From an uncultured Gammaproteobacteria bacterium (GTDB taxonomy: Bacteria; Pseudomonadota; Gammaproteobacteria; Steroidobacterales; Woeseiaceae), in NCBI GenBank assembly GCA_913063505.1, contig CAJXYT010000005.1:1-59639 (forward strand): a stretch of DNA of 59,639 nt, in the 5' to 3' direction. Shown here piece after piece: positions 18,936-29,775 of this stretch. Both the position numbers and the translations under genes were made by a program. The stretch's first letter is position 1. Each line of letters opens with the position of its first letter. Below the pieces are notes generated by a model, which made no database searches, was not told the origin of the DNA, and saw nothing but the letters and a program-made list of their open reading frames with translations.

Positions 18936-19427
18936 TTGAGTCGGGACCAGAAGTTTTTTAATATGCATCCCAGCGTTATCGTCGCTATTGTGCTGATAGC
19001 GCTCGTAATTCTCGCTTTTTCGATGAAAATGCCCGGCCTCACACAAGGCGCTTACACCAGTGATGCGACCGAGCGTATCCGCCCGGTCGGACAAGTCTAC
19101 CGATCCGGCGAGGAACAAGAAGCCGCAGCACCAACCGTTGAAACAGTACCGGAGCCGGAGCCTGTCGCCACAGTAATGTCAGGAACGCAGGTCTACAACA
19201 CAGCCTGTATCGCCTGTCACGGCGCGGGTGTTGGCGGCGCGCCCATAACTGGCGACACTGCAGTATGGTCTGAACGCATTACTCAGGGTGCAGCTACGCT
19301 TAAAGAGCATGCTGTGCAAGGCTATATCGGGTCGGTCGGCTATATGCCGCCAAAAGGTGGTCGTCTCGACATATCAGATGCTGAAATCGAAGCGGCTGTC
19401 GATTATATGATTAGCGAATCCGAGTAA
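18936..19427 (+). CDS. membrane-anchored cytochrome c5-type protein
   Basis: N-terminal TM anchor, CIACHGAGVGGAP, GYMPPKGG. Confidence 0.88.
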   Translation: MSRDQKFFNMHPSVIVAIVLIALVILAFSMKMPGLTQGAYTSDATERIRPVGQVYRSGEEQEAAAPTVETVPEPEPVATVMSGTQVYNTACIACHGAGVGGAPITGDTAVWSERITQGAATLKEHAVQGYIGSVGYMPPKGGRLDISDAEIEAAVDYMISESE

Positions 19428-19464
19428 CACGTTGTAAAGGTTGCATTCTAATCAGGATCAGGTA

Positions 19465-19737
19465 ATGGAAATTCTTAAAAGAATTGCTTTAATTGCACAT
19501 TGGGTTGGCTTTATTAGTGCAATCCTTTTCGGATTATTATTCATTGGTTTTGCATTGTGGCCAAGTCCGAGTAACACGTTTTCTATTGCTGATGGTGGAA
19601 TAGAGACCCATCAAAGAGTACTAGGTCTTTTATTAAGCATGCTTGCTTTCTTTTCATGCTCAGGGCTTGGTTGGATGGTAAGGTTTATTTTAATGGGTAA
19701 GGTGCATTTTCTACCCTGGAGGACGCTGAACCATTAA
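19465..19737 (+). CDS. small A+T-rich membrane protein of unknown function
   Basis: ATG at 19465, 3 predicted hydrophobic segments; embedded between short repeats of the c5 gene. Confidence 0.5.
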   Translation: MEILKRIALIAHWVGFISAILFGLLFIGFALWPSPSNTFSIADGGIETHQRVLGLLLSMLAFFSCSGLGWMVRFILMGKVHFLPWRTLNH

Positions 19738-19821
19738 AGGTGCAGCTACGCTTAAAAAGCTGATAATCAGCCGCGGGCATCTGGCTGAAGTACGCCGGCG
19801 TCTGAAAGGAGTCTGGCTCAC

Positions 19822-20748
19822 TTGAAAATTCGTATCGCAACCCGCAAGAGCGCTCTCGCGCTTTGGCAGGCTGAGCATGTTGCCGCTGAGCTCATCAAAC
19901 TCCCGGGCATTTCGCAAACCGAACTTCTCCCGATGTCGACTAAGGGCGATGAGATTCTCGACCGTAGTTTGCAGAAGATCGGTGGTAAAGGGCTATTCAT
20001 TAAAGAGCTAGAGATCGCCATGCAAAACGGCGTGGCAGACCTTGCAGTACATTCGATGAAAGACGTTCCGGCTGAAATGCCAGCAGGATTTTGCATCGCC
20101 GCGACTATGACTCGAGCGAATCACAGGGACGCACTGATCACGAACGGTGGCGTGCAGCTCGACGAGCTGGCAGAGAACGCATTAATTGGAAGTTCGAGTT
20201 TACGGCGCCAGGCACAGCTCAAGATGCTCCGCCCTGACCTTCGCGTTGAACCACTCAGAGGCAATGTGAATACACGGCTCGCGAAGCTCGAGAATGGCGA
20301 TTATGACGCGATCATTCTCGCGGCGGCCGGCTTGGAGCGACTGCGCCTCGATGGCCACATAAGTCATCAGTTTTCGCCCGCTGAAATGTTGCCAGCTGCA
20401 GCGCAAGGTGTGTTGGGAGTTGAATGCCTTGAAAGCAATACTGAACTTCGCAAAATACTCAAATTACTCAACAACCCGACAACACTACAGACCACCAGCG
20501 CGGAGCGTGCGATTGCACGCGTTCTCAACGCCAGCTGCCAGTCTCCGGTCGCGGCATTCGCCACTGTTGAAGGTGGCTCGCTGGAACTGACTGCATTGGT
20601 TGCCCATCCGGATGGCGGAGAAACAATCAAAGACTCGATCACCGGTGATGCGAGTGAGGCAGAACAACTTGGCGAGACTCTCGCTGCTCGCTTAATCAAC
20701 AGTGGTGCTAGAGAACTTCTGGATTCTATTGAGGCCATGAATGACTGA
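19822..20748 (+). CDS. hemC: hydroxymethylbilane synthase (TTG start)
   Basis: KIRIATRKSALALWQAEHV, HSMKDVPAEMPAGF, LNASCQSPVAAFA cofactor Cys. Confidence 0.95.
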   Translation: MKIRIATRKSALALWQAEHVAAELIKLPGISQTELLPMSTKGDEILDRSLQKIGGKGLFIKELEIAMQNGVADLAVHSMKDVPAEMPAGFCIAATMTRANHRDALITNGGVQLDELAENALIGSSSLRRQAQLKMLRPDLRVEPLRGNVNTRLAKLENGDYDAIILAAAGLERLRLDGHISHQFSPAEMLPAAAQGVLGVECLESNTELRKILKLLNNPTTLQTTSAERAIARVLNASCQSPVAAFATVEGGSLELTALVAHPDGGETIKDSITGDASEAEQLGETLAARLINSGARELLDSIEAMND

Positions 20749-21514
20749 CACCTCACTACAGGGGGTCGGCGTTCTCGTCACTCGGCCAGAGGCTTTGGCT
20801 GCCGAACTCATTGGGGCAATCGAGGAAAAGGGCGGAATCGCGTATCACTTTCCCGCCATAGAAATTCTGCCCCGGCAAGGCGCCGCGGTCGACGCGGAAG
20901 CAGCCAATCTGCCAATTCCAGATATCGCTATCTTTGTTAGTCGTAACGCCGTTGCAGAGGGGCTGACCCATGCGCAAAATGCCCTGGTGGGTGCAATTGG
21001 ACCAACAACCGCAGCCGCTATTCGAAGCGCTGGGCGAAGCGTTGACATAGAATCTGCTGAGGGCTTTGACAGCGAAAGCTTACTTAAGGAGACGGCTCTT
21101 CAGCATGTCGCTGGCAAGCAAGTGCGCATCATCCGAGGTAGTGAAGGCCGGGAAATGTTGGCGGATACTCTGCGAGAGCGAGGCGCCATCGTTAATTACC
21201 TTTCTGTCTATGAGCGAACATTACCGGACACTGATCAGACAACGTTGGCCGAAGTTGAAACGGCGTGGCGCGATGGCCGAATTCATGTTGTCACGGCCAT
21301 GAGCGTACAGACGCTCAAGAATCTATCTTTATTGCTACCGACATGGTGTCGAGAGCAACTGGGATCCGTACCACTGGTTACGCCGGCAGCACGTGTGATA
21401 AAAGAGGCGCAAGATCGCTACCCTTTGTCCCGATCTGTCTTGGCAACTGGAACTGAGGCTGCCAACATAGTTGACGCGATCGTTACTGCATGCGAATCCG
21501 ATTCCGAATCATGA
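20741..21514 (+). CDS. hemD: uroporphyrinogen-III synthase
   Basis: GVLVTRPEALAAELI, position after hemC with overlap. Confidence 0.88.
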   Translation: MTDTSLQGVGVLVTRPEALAAELIGAIEEKGGIAYHFPAIEILPRQGAAVDAEAANLPIPDIAIFVSRNAVAEGLTHAQNALVGAIGPTTAAAIRSAGRSVDIESAEGFDSESLLKETALQHVAGKQVRIIRGSEGREMLADTLRERGAIVNYLSVYERTLPDTDQTTLAEVETAWRDGRIHVVTAMSVQTLKNLSLLLPTWCREQLGSVPLVTPAARVIKEAQDRYPLSRSVLATGTEAANIVDAIVTACESDSES

Positions 21515-21530
21515 CTACGACCTACACACC

Positions 21531-22640
21531 ATGAGCGACAAACAAAACGATATTAAAACAAGCGCCGACGCAGAATTCGCCATAGAAGATTCCACGCCTG
21601 AAAAACAGGCGTCATCGGGCAAGGGCGTCAGGTGGTTAGCACTTCTGGCCGCAATTATTGCGTTGGTCGTTGTTGCTTATGTAATTTTTGGTGACTGGAA
21701 GACAGTCGACAACTCGAACGATCTGGATAATCTCGCGAGCGTCGAGAACCTCAATCGCCGAGTGGACCAGTCCGGCAGCGCACCCGAGTCGCGGGTCAGC
21801 CAGATCACTCACCCTGACTACAGCGCAGAAATTGATGCTGTACAAAAAAACGTCGAGGACCAGCTGCGTCTGTTGAATACACTGCCGTCGCGAATGTCGA
21901 CGATCGAAGGCAGAGTGGCGTCGCTAGTCGGGATTTCGGCGGGTGCGAGGGAAACCTTCCTTCTTTCTGAGGCGGAATACTATTTACAGATAGCGAACGC
22001 CCAATTACAACTGGCGAACAATCCACGGCTGGCATCACTTGCGCTCCGCATGGCAGACGAACGGGTTACGCAGATTTCAGATCCAGGTTTGGCCGCTGTA
22101 CGAGGAGCTATTTCCGACGAACTCACCGCACTCGACGTCATGGAAAAACCAGACCTAGAGGGCGCAACGCTGACGCTGGCCAGCCTCGCCGAGGTGGTTG
22201 AATCCTTGCCGCTGGCCAGTGCAAACCGAGCGGACGAAGCTGGCGAGGAAGTCGATCCGGAACAAGGCAACATTGACCGTGCCTGGGGCTCGGTGAAAAG
22301 CGCGATGTCGGGCTTGGTCAAAGTCACGCCTCCTGATGTGGCGAAACTCGTGCTCATCTCTCCGGATGCAGAGTATTTCCTGCGCAACAATATCGCATTG
22401 CAACTGCAATCAGCACGACTCGCACTCTTGCGGGGAGAGCAGGCGATCTTCGAGCAAACTCTCAACGATACCAGTGCGCTGCTCGATGCCTTTTTCGACA
22501 CTGACAGTGAGCAGGTGAGCAGTGCCAAAATGACTATTTCGGAAGTCAGGGCCACTGTCTTTACAGCATCAGTCCCGGACATTTCAGGATCGCTGCGGCT
22601 GTTGCGCCAATTTCCACCCCTGCGTGAGACGACCGAGTGA
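21531..22640 (+). CDS. hemX: HemX-like membrane protein
   Basis: N-terminal TM, coiled-coil periplasmic domain (EYYLQIANAQLQL), hemCDXY order. Confidence 0.85.
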   Translation: MSDKQNDIKTSADAEFAIEDSTPEKQASSGKGVRWLALLAAIIALVVVAYVIFGDWKTVDNSNDLDNLASVENLNRRVDQSGSAPESRVSQITHPDYSAEIDAVQKNVEDQLRLLNTLPSRMSTIEGRVASLVGISAGARETFLLSEAEYYLQIANAQLQLANNPRLASLALRMADERVTQISDPGLAAVRGAISDELTALDVMEKPDLEGATLTLASLAEVVESLPLASANRADEAGEEVDPEQGNIDRAWGSVKSAMSGLVKVTPPDVAKLVLISPDAEYFLRNNIALQLQSARLALLRGEQAIFEQTLNDTSALLDAFFDTDSEQVSSAKMTISEVRATVFTASVPDISGSLRLLRQFPPLRETTE

Positions 22641-23833
22641 AAATCGGCCTTATTATAGTACTCGCATTACTTGCAAGCGCATTTGCTGCGCATTTCTTGC
22701 TTGCGGATCCTGGGTATGTCGTTATCAATTTCCGTGGCTATCTCATTGAAATGTCTGTGTATGTCCTGGTTCTCTTGACGGCCGCTCTGTTCGCATCGAT
22801 CTGGCTCATACACAAAATAGTTATCGCACCTCGTCGCATCGGTGAGGCAGCAGGTCGTTATCGATCCATTCGCTCCGGTCAAAAGATGACCCGCGGCATG
22901 ATTGAAGTCGCCGAAGGCAATTTCACGCGCGGTGAACGTATGCTTGCCAGAGCCGCCAGCACCAGTGACTCTCCGCTATTTAACTACTTGCAAGCAGCGC
23001 GTGCCGCACATCTGCAAGGCCGTAACGAACGCCGTGACGACTGGCTCAAACTGGCCTACCAGGAAGTCCCGGAAGCGGCGAACGCAGTACTGCTGACTCA
23101 AGCCGAGTTTCAACTCGACCAGGGCCAACACGAACAGGCGCTAGCCACATTAAGGCGCTTAGACGATAACTCGAAGAACCACGGACACGCGCTGGCTCTT
23201 ATGGGGCGCCTGTATTTTCGTTTGGAAGACTGGGTTTCACTGCAGGAAATACTGCCGCGAGTCACAAAGCACGCGCAGATAAAACCAGAAACACTGGCTA
23301 TCTGGACGTCGCGAATCCATCGCGAACAATTACAGGATGCGATCGATGGAGACGCCACTTTACTCGCATGGAAGAACGTCCCTAAATCTCACAAATCCGA
23401 TATGCCTCTACTCGAGGCCTACTATCAGGGATTGATGCGCGCTGGACTGCATGAAAAGGTAGAAAAAGAACTGGTCGCCGCTTTGAAATCAGACTGGCGC
23501 GGGCCTCTCGTCCAATTATTCGGACAAGTACAGGGCGCCGACGTCAGCAAGCAACTAACGACAGCAGAAGGCTGGCTAACAAGCCGCGCGGAAGACCCAG
23601 ATTTGTTGCTAACAGCCGCGAGGCTTTGCCTCAAGAACGAACTCTGGGGGAAAGCCCGTGGCTACCTAGAGACGTTAATCGGCCTAAAACCCAGCCCAGA
23701 GGCCTATCAAGAATACGGTGCTTTGCTAAACCAAATGGATGAGGCCGATGCGGCAGCAGACGCTTACAGAGATGGCCTCAGAATGATGGCCGGAAATAAC
23801 CTGAAAGCACTCCCACATATCACCGACCAATAG
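22637..23833 (+). CDS. hemY: HemY-like TPR membrane protein
   Basis: GYVVINFRGYLIEMSV plus TPR-like C-terminus; hemCDXY order. Confidence 0.85.
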   Translation: MKIGLIIVLALLASAFAAHFLLADPGYVVINFRGYLIEMSVYVLVLLTAALFASIWLIHKIVIAPRRIGEAAGRYRSIRSGQKMTRGMIEVAEGNFTRGERMLARAASTSDSPLFNYLQAARAAHLQGRNERRDDWLKLAYQEVPEAANAVLLTQAEFQLDQGQHEQALATLRRLDDNSKNHGHALALMGRLYFRLEDWVSLQEILPRVTKHAQIKPETLAIWTSRIHREQLQDAIDGDATLLAWKNVPKSHKSDMPLLEAYYQGLMRAGLHEKVEKELVAALKSDWRGPLVQLFGQVQGADVSKQLTTAEGWLTSRAEDPDLLLTAARLCLKNELWGKARGYLETLIGLKPSPEAYQEYGALLNQMDEADAAADAYRDGLRMMAGNNLKALPHITDQ

Positions 23834-23842
23834 TCGTGAGGT

Positions 23843-24481
23843 CTAGGGTTGACTGCGTTTACTTCTGAACCAGTCGGTGAGAGGTTCCCACTCATCCCAA
23901 TCTGGCCAGGCAAGATACTCAGGTAGCTCAAATATTCCGATACCGCGAGTGTAAGCGCGCACGTAATTTTGCGCATCTCTCAGTGCTGCGATGTAGGGAA
24001 CTCGTGCTTTGGTTAGGTATTCATCGAGTTCGTCATAGATCAGCGTGTTTTCGCGGACGCGGTTTGCGACAACACCGATTTTCGCCTTTTTCTGGGCGAT
24101 TTTCGGAACTTCCTTTAGTTCTCCGAGGAAAGTCGAAGTTGCCTGCATGTCGATTGTTGATGGCAGTACGGGGACGACGATTGTTTCCGCGTGTTTAATG
24201 AGATCCGACAGTTCCGCGCCGTGTGATCGGGCTGGCGCATCAATAACAAGGATGTCTGCATTACGGGGTGCGTGTCGAAGGCCGTCTTCGAATCCGGCGA
24301 CACCCGCGATCGTTGCACGATCGTCCGGGCGGCGGTCAAGCCAATCGAGGCTCGAACGCTGTGGATCATAGTCGGCAAGCGCAACAGCAGCGCCCTCGGT
24401 CGCAAAGTAAGAGGCTATATTTGTTGCGAGGGTGCTTTTACCACAGCCACCTTTCTCGTTCAGTACCATGATGTGCCGCAT
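23843..24481 (-). CDS. orphan ParA/MinD-family ATPase
   Basis: Deviant Walker A KGGCGKSTLA, ALADYDPQRSSLDWL, LVIDAPA; no ParB neighbour. Confidence 0.82.
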   Translation of the reverse strand: MRHIMVLNEKGGCGKSTLATNIASYFATEGAAVALADYDPQRSSLDWLDRRPDDRATIAGVAGFEDGLRHAPRNADILVIDAPARSHGAELSDLIKHAETIVVPVLPSTIDMQATSTFLGELKEVPKIAQKKAKIGVVANRVRENTLIYDELDEYLTKARVPYIAALRDAQNYVRAYTRGIGIFELPEYLAWPDWDEWEPLTDWFRSKRSQP

Positions 24482-24585
24482 GTCGCTCTCCAAGGGCCGT
24501 TTTTTAGTTTAGTTGGTAGTTATGTAAACTACAGATGCCACATTAAAAAGTCCATTGATGACAATTAAAACGCATAATTGACGAC

Positions 24586-25416
24586 ATGCAGATTCCTTAC
24601 AAAAAAATGCACGGCACCGGAAATTTAATTCTGGTTGTCGACCAGCGTCTCGGAAATTTGCCTCCTCCGGGCAGTGACAAATTGCGAGAACTCGGTGACG
24701 AAGAAACAGGGCCTGGGTTTGATCAGTTAATGTGGCTTAGCCCAGCCATCGGCGACGAGTATGTCGCGAGCTATCGAGTGTTCAATAGCGACGGCTCCGA
24801 AGTGGAACAATGCGGCAATGGCGTTCGCTGCGTTGCGCAGCACTTAGCCGGGATCGAGAAAAACGCAGAGTCATTCACGTTGCTGAGTCCAGTCGGATCA
24901 GTGTCTGCCCGCGTTTATACGGACGGTCTCGTCAAAGTCAGCATGGGAGTGCCGAGCTTCGAGCCATCGGACATCCCCTTTGTGGCCGACAAAAATCAAC
25001 CCTCCTATGAACTCACGGTTGACAATAAAATCATAAAAATCAACGTATTATCAATGGGAAATCCTCATGCTGTCGTACAGGTGGATGACGTTAGCGCCGC
25101 TCCGGTCGGCACAATCGGGCCTTTGGTCGAGAATCATGAGCGGTTTCCAGAACGTACGAATGTCGGTTTTATGCACGTCATAGACAGGGGCAGTATTGAA
25201 CTGCGCGTACACGAACGCGGCGCCGGTGAAACGGCCGCATGTGGCACTGGCGCATGCGCAGCAGTGGTGTCCGGCCAGCGACTGGGATTGCTCGATGACG
25301 AGGTCTCTGTTCAGCTGCCGGGTGGTCAAGTCGTGGTAAGCTGGCGCGGCGGTGACACACCTGTTTGGCTCAAAGGCAATGCCGTTTTGATCAGCGAAGG
25401 AATAATGGATCTATAG
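24586..25416 (+). CDS. dapF: diaminopimelate epimerase
   Basis: EVEQCGNGVRC and ACGTGACAAV catalytic Cys motifs. Confidence 0.95.
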   Translation: MQIPYKKMHGTGNLILVVDQRLGNLPPPGSDKLRELGDEETGPGFDQLMWLSPAIGDEYVASYRVFNSDGSEVEQCGNGVRCVAQHLAGIEKNAESFTLLSPVGSVSARVYTDGLVKVSMGVPSFEPSDIPFVADKNQPSYELTVDNKIIKINVLSMGNPHAVVQVDDVSAAPVGTIGPLVENHERFPERTNVGFMHVIDRGSIELRVHERGAGETAACGTGACAAVVSGQRLGLLDDEVSVQLPGGQVVVSWRGGDTPVWLKGNAVLISEGIMDL

Positions 25417-25429
25417 GAATGGGCGAACT

Positions 25430-26134
25430 ATGAGCACGCAAGCAGAAGCTGATTACGCAAACGAAGAATTATCCGAGCAATCGGTACACGATTACCTCGC
25501 ATCACATCCGGATTTCTTTGAAGAACACGCGAATCTTTTAAGCTCTCTGAATCTGCCACACACCACAGGCGGGGCAGTGTCACTGGTCGAGCGGCAGGTT
25601 TCTATCTTACGCCAAAAGGACCTCTCGCTTCAGAAGCAACTTAAAGAGCTGATCGAGGTCGCGCGTGCCAATGACTTGCTATCAGCTAAAATACACAAGC
25701 TGACAATGCAGCTTTTCGCGGTATCGGATCTCAAAACGATGATTATTACTCTCGAAGAGGGGATCCGCAGTGGATTTGGAGCAGATCAGGCGGTTCTCGT
25801 GGTTTTCGGCGATCCTGGTGCTTTCAATGACATTGATGCTGGCAGATTTTTCCGGGTTGTCGACAAAGACTGTGATGCACTGAGTCCCTTTAGTGCCTTT
25901 CTTGCCAGCAGAGCCACACGTTGCGGAAAAATTCGTGATGCACAGCGTGATTTCCTATTTCAAGAAGACGCGAACGAAATTGGATCCTCTGCATTGGTGC
26001 CGCTTGGTATCGATAATGAGATCGGCTTTCTCGCGATCGGCAGCGCCGATGCGAACCACTTCCACCCCAGCATGAGCACCGACTTCCTGACGCGTCTTGG
26101 CGATCTTTTGGCAGGCGCGCTGAAGCGCTATTAA
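25430..26134 (+). CDS. DUF484 family protein
   Basis: VHDYLASHPDFFEEHANLL, SLVERQVSILRQKD; dapF-DUF484-xerC order. Confidence 0.88.
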   Translation: MSTQAEADYANEELSEQSVHDYLASHPDFFEEHANLLSSLNLPHTTGGAVSLVERQVSILRQKDLSLQKQLKELIEVARANDLLSAKIHKLTMQLFAVSDLKTMIITLEEGIRSGFGADQAVLVVFGDPGAFNDIDAGRFFRVVDKDCDALSPFSAFLASRATRCGKIRDAQRDFLFQEDANEIGSSALVPLGIDNEIGFLAIGSADANHFHPSMSTDFLTRLGDLLAGALKRY

Positions 26135-26146
26135 GGCGACTGCACG

Positions 26147-27043
26147 GTGAGCGACGGCGGCAGGATCGACGAGTTTATTCGGCATCTGCAATACGAACGC
26201 CGCTTATCACCGGAGACCTGCAAGAATTATCGCCGCGACCTTGTTGCGCTACTCGCGTTTCGTGAATACTCCAATATTGATTCCTGGCGAGGCCTTGATA
26301 GTGAACATTTTCGGGCGTTTTCAGCGTCTTGTTACCGCAAGGGCTTGAGCGCACGAAGCATTCAACGACGTCTCTCGGCTTGCCGCACCTTCTTTCGATA
26401 TCTCATTCGCGAAAAACACGTCAACAACAATCCGATTACGAACGTATCGGCGCCAAAGGGAAAGAAGCGTCTTCCCGGCAACCTTGACGCGGACCGCATG
26501 GCCCGCCTGCTCGATATTCCTGGTAAAGGAGTTTTGGTTAACCGTGACCGCGCGATCCTTGAGCTGCTGTACTCGTCAGGGCTCCGCTTATCAGAACTCA
26601 CTAGCCTGAACTGCGGTAACGTAGATATGTGCGACGCGATGGTGCGAGTGACAGGCAAGGGTAATAAAGACCGCATTATTCCAGTCGGGCGCAAAGCCAT
26701 TTCCGCGTTACATAAATGGGACCGCGTTCGAGGTGAGCTGGCTAACGTTGACGAAAATGCCTTGTTTGTCAGTAATCGCGGCACCCGCATCAGCCCGCGG
26801 TCTGTGCAGGCCCGAGTCTCTCACTGGGCGCGCCATCAGGGTATCGACACCAATGTCTACCCACATCTGTTCCGCCACTCGTTCGCGACCCACCTTCTAG
26901 AATCAAGCCACGACCTGCGTGGAGTACAGGAGCTACTAGGACACGCCAATATCTCTACGACTCAGATCTATACTCACCTTGATTTCCAACACCTGGCCCA
27001 GATATACGACCAGACACATCCCCGGGCGCGAAAAAAAGACTAA
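26147..27043 (+). CDS. xerC: tyrosine recombinase XerC (GTG start)
   Basis: [39 protein letters not shown]. Confidence 0.93.
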   Translation: MSDGGRIDEFIRHLQYERRLSPETCKNYRRDLVALLAFREYSNIDSWRGLDSEHFRAFSASCYRKGLSARSIQRRLSACRTFFRYLIREKHVNNNPITNVSAPKGKKRLPGNLDADRMARLLDIPGKGVLVNRDRAILELLYSSGLRLSELTSLNCGNVDMCDAMVRVTGKGNKDRIIPVGRKAISALHKWDRVRGELANVDENALFVSNRGTRISPRSVQARVSHWARHQGIDTNVYPHLFRHSFATHLLESSHDLRGVQELLGHANISTTQIYTHLDFQHLAQIYDQTHPRARKKD

Positions 27044-27071
27044 TCGCAGGCGCCACAACAGGAAGAACAGC

Positions 27072-27602
27072 ATGGAACAATTTCGAGGGACAACCATTGT
27101 CTCTGTCCGTCGCAACGGCAAAGTTACGATCGCGGGCGACGGTCAGGTCAGCATGGGCAACACGGTAATGAAGGGCAATGCCCGAAAAGTCCGGAAGCTG
27201 GCTGGAGGACGAGTAATCGCCGGATTCGCAGGTGGCACCGCCGACGCGTTTACACTTTTTGAACTCTTCGAGAACAAGTTAGAGCAATACGGCAATCTGA
27301 CCAGAGCCGCTATTGAACTGGCCAAGGACTGGCGGATGGATCGACGCTTGAGGCGACTTGAGGCACTGCTCTGTGTTGCCGACACCGAAGCTTCGTTCAT
27401 CATTTCAGGCAACGGCGATGTCATCGAGCCAGAGAATGGCCTAATGGCCATCGGATCGGGTGGGCCTTATGCGCAGGCCGCGGCTCTCGCCTTGTTGCAC
27501 AATACTGATCTTAAAGCTCGAGATATCGCCAAAAAAGCGCTGCTGATCGCTGGCGACATCTGCGTCTTTACTAATCAAAACATCACTATCGAAGAACTCT
27601 AA
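27072..27602 (+). CDS. hslV: HslV protease subunit
   Basis: [33 protein letters not shown] at 27072. Confidence 0.95.
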   Translation: MEQFRGTTIVSVRRNGKVTIAGDGQVSMGNTVMKGNARKVRKLAGGRVIAGFAGGTADAFTLFELFENKLEQYGNLTRAAIELAKDWRMDRRLRRLEALLCVADTEASFIISGNGDVIEPENGLMAIGSGGPYAQAAALALLHNTDLKARDIAKKALLIAGDICVFTNQNITIEEL

Positions 27603-28936
27603 TGTCCCAAATGACTCCCCGAGAAATCGTCCAGGAACTGGACAAACACATTGTTGGTCAGGATGACGCCAAGCGTGCCGTCGCTATCGCCCTGCGCAAC
27701 CGCTGGCGGCGCGTGCAGGTCGACGAACCACTGCGCAGCGAGATTACGCCCAAGAATATCTTAATGATTGGGCCCACAGGTGTCGGTAAGACGGAAATCT
27801 CTCGTCGGCTGGCGCGGCTGGCCCGAGCTCCGTTCATCAAAATCGAAGCCACAAAATTCACCGAAGTCGGATACGTCGGTCGTGAAGTTGACAGCATCGT
27901 GCGCGATCTTATGGATGTATCGATCAAATTAATTCGTGAAGATGCCATGGCGAAAGTTCGTCATCGAGCAGAAGACTCCGCGGAAGAGCGTGTTCTCGAT
28001 GCGTTGTTGCCACCGCCCTATCAGGCCGTCGACTCCGCATCAGATGAAGCATCTGCCGATAGCAACACCCGGCAGAAGTTTCGCAAGATGCTGCGCGAGG
28101 GCAAGCTCGACGATAAGGAAATCGAAATCGACATTCAGGCGTTGCCTGTTGGGGTCGAGATCATGGCACCTCCCGGCATGGAAGAAATGACCAGTCAATT
28201 ACAAGGCATGTTCCAGAACTTGGGCAGTAACCACAGCAAGACCCGAAAACTCAAAGTGAAAGAAGCATTTCGTCACTTGACCGACGAAGAAGCGGCGAAA
28301 ATGATCGACGAGGAAGAGCTCAAGACTCAAGCGCTAGAAGCCGTCGAACAGCATGGCATCGTATTTCTAGACGAGCTCGATAAAGTCACCAGAAGCTCCG
28401 GCACTCAAGGGGCGGATGTTTCGCGTGAAGGCGTGCAGCGAGATCTGCTACCACTTGTCGAAGGTTCGACGATCAATACCAAGTATGGAATGGTAAAAAC
28501 AGATCACATTCTGTTTATCGCCTCAGGTGCCTTCCATGTATCCAAACCCTCCGACCTTATTCCGGAATTGCAGGGCCGCTTCCCGATCAGGGTTGAACTG
28601 AAGTCGCTCACCACTGAAGATTTCGTTCAAATCCTGACAGAGCCCGACGCATCGCTGACATCACAGTATTCAGCACTCCTCGAAACTGAGGAAGTTCATC
28701 TTGAATTCGCGGAGAGCGGCGTTCGCAGAATCGCTGAAGTGGCGTTTCAGGTAAATGAGAATACCGAGAATATCGGCGCACGCCGACTGCACACCGTCAT
28801 GGAACGGCTACTCGAAACCGTCTCGTTTGACGCGTCGGAGAAAAGTGGTTTAAAACTCACGATAGATGCTGGGTATGTCAATGATCACCTCGAGGAGCTG
28901 GCGCAGGATGAGGACTTGAGTCGCTATATACTTTGA
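27602..28936 (+). CDS. hslU: HslU ATPase subunit
   Basis: [48 protein letters not shown]. Confidence 0.96.
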   Translation: MSQMTPREIVQELDKHIVGQDDAKRAVAIALRNRWRRVQVDEPLRSEITPKNILMIGPTGVGKTEISRRLARLARAPFIKIEATKFTEVGYVGREVDSIVRDLMDVSIKLIREDAMAKVRHRAEDSAEERVLDALLPPPYQAVDSASDEASADSNTRQKFRKMLREGKLDDKEIEIDIQALPVGVEIMAPPGMEEMTSQLQGMFQNLGSNHSKTRKLKVKEAFRHLTDEEAAKMIDEEELKTQALEAVEQHGIVFLDELDKVTRSSGTQGADVSREGVQRDLLPLVEGSTINTKYGMVKTDHILFIASGAFHVSKPSDLIPELQGRFPIRVELKSLTTEDFVQILTEPDASLTSQYSALLETEEVHLEFAESGVRRIAEVAFQVNENTENIGARRLHTVMERLLETVSFDASEKSGLKLTIDAGYVNDHLEELAQDEDLSRYIL

Positions 28937-29016
28937 GTATCATAAATACTGCCGCCTTTTCGACCGTAGTATTTATACCACTGGCTCCGTTTAAGCCCCG
29001 CAGGTATCCTCCGCTC

Positions 29017-29769
29017 ATGAAATCCGCTGAAGACAACTCGACTCACTTCGGTTACCAGACTGTCGGTAAAGACAAGAAGGCCAGCATGGTTCGCGGCGTG
29101 TTTGATTCTGTGGCCAGTCGTTACGACATTATGAATGACCTGATGTCCGCCGGATTGCATCGCTTGTGGAAGAGATACACGATAGATCAGGCAGCCATTA
29201 AGCCCGGTCAGGTTGTGTTGGATCTCGCTGGCGGTACGGGTGACCTGGCAAGAGAATTCTCCAAGAAGGTCGGCAAAGACGGGCAGGTTGTTTTGGCCGA
29301 TATCAATGCGGCTATGCTGAAACAAGGTCGCCACCGTCTGGTTGATGCCGGTATTTCAGGCAATATCACTATCGCCCAGGTCGACGCACAAGAACTACCA
29401 TTCGACGACGCAACATTTGATTGCATCACCATGGCGTTCGGACTGAGAAACGTGACGGATAAGGATGCAGCTCTCGCCTCAATGTTTCGCGTCCTGAAGC
29501 CCGGCGGCAAAGCCATGGTCCTAGAATTTTCCAAACCGAATGAGGCCATCAAACCGGCTTATGACCTGTACTCTTTTAAAGTATTGCCTACGCTCGGTAA
29601 GTTTGTCGCGGGTGATCCGGATAGCTATCAATACCTAGCGGAATCAATTCGTATGCATCCGGATCAGGACACACTTAAATCGATGATGGAAACGGTCGGC
29701 TTCGAGCGATGCCGTTTTCATAACATGGCCGCTGGCATTGTCGCCCTTCATATCGGCTATCGGGTCTGA
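29017..29769 (+). CDS. ubiE: UbiE C-methyltransferase
   Basis: [40 protein letters not shown] 29017. Confidence 0.95.
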   Translation: MKSAEDNSTHFGYQTVGKDKKASMVRGVFDSVASRYDIMNDLMSAGLHRLWKRYTIDQAAIKPGQVVLDLAGGTGDLAREFSKKVGKDGQVVLADINAAMLKQGRHRLVDAGISGNITIAQVDAQELPFDDATFDCITMAFGLRNVTDKDAALASMFRVLKPGGKAMVLEFSKPNEAIKPAYDLYSFKVLPTLGKFVAGDPDSYQYLAESIRMHPDQDTLKSMMETVGFERCRFHNMAAGIVALHIGYRV

Positions 29770-29775
29770 TTCGAA

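Noticed and set aside
21980-22582. 200-aa minus-strand ORF antisense to hemX
   Set aside because: Low-complexity Ser/Ala-rich shadow of hemX coding sequence.
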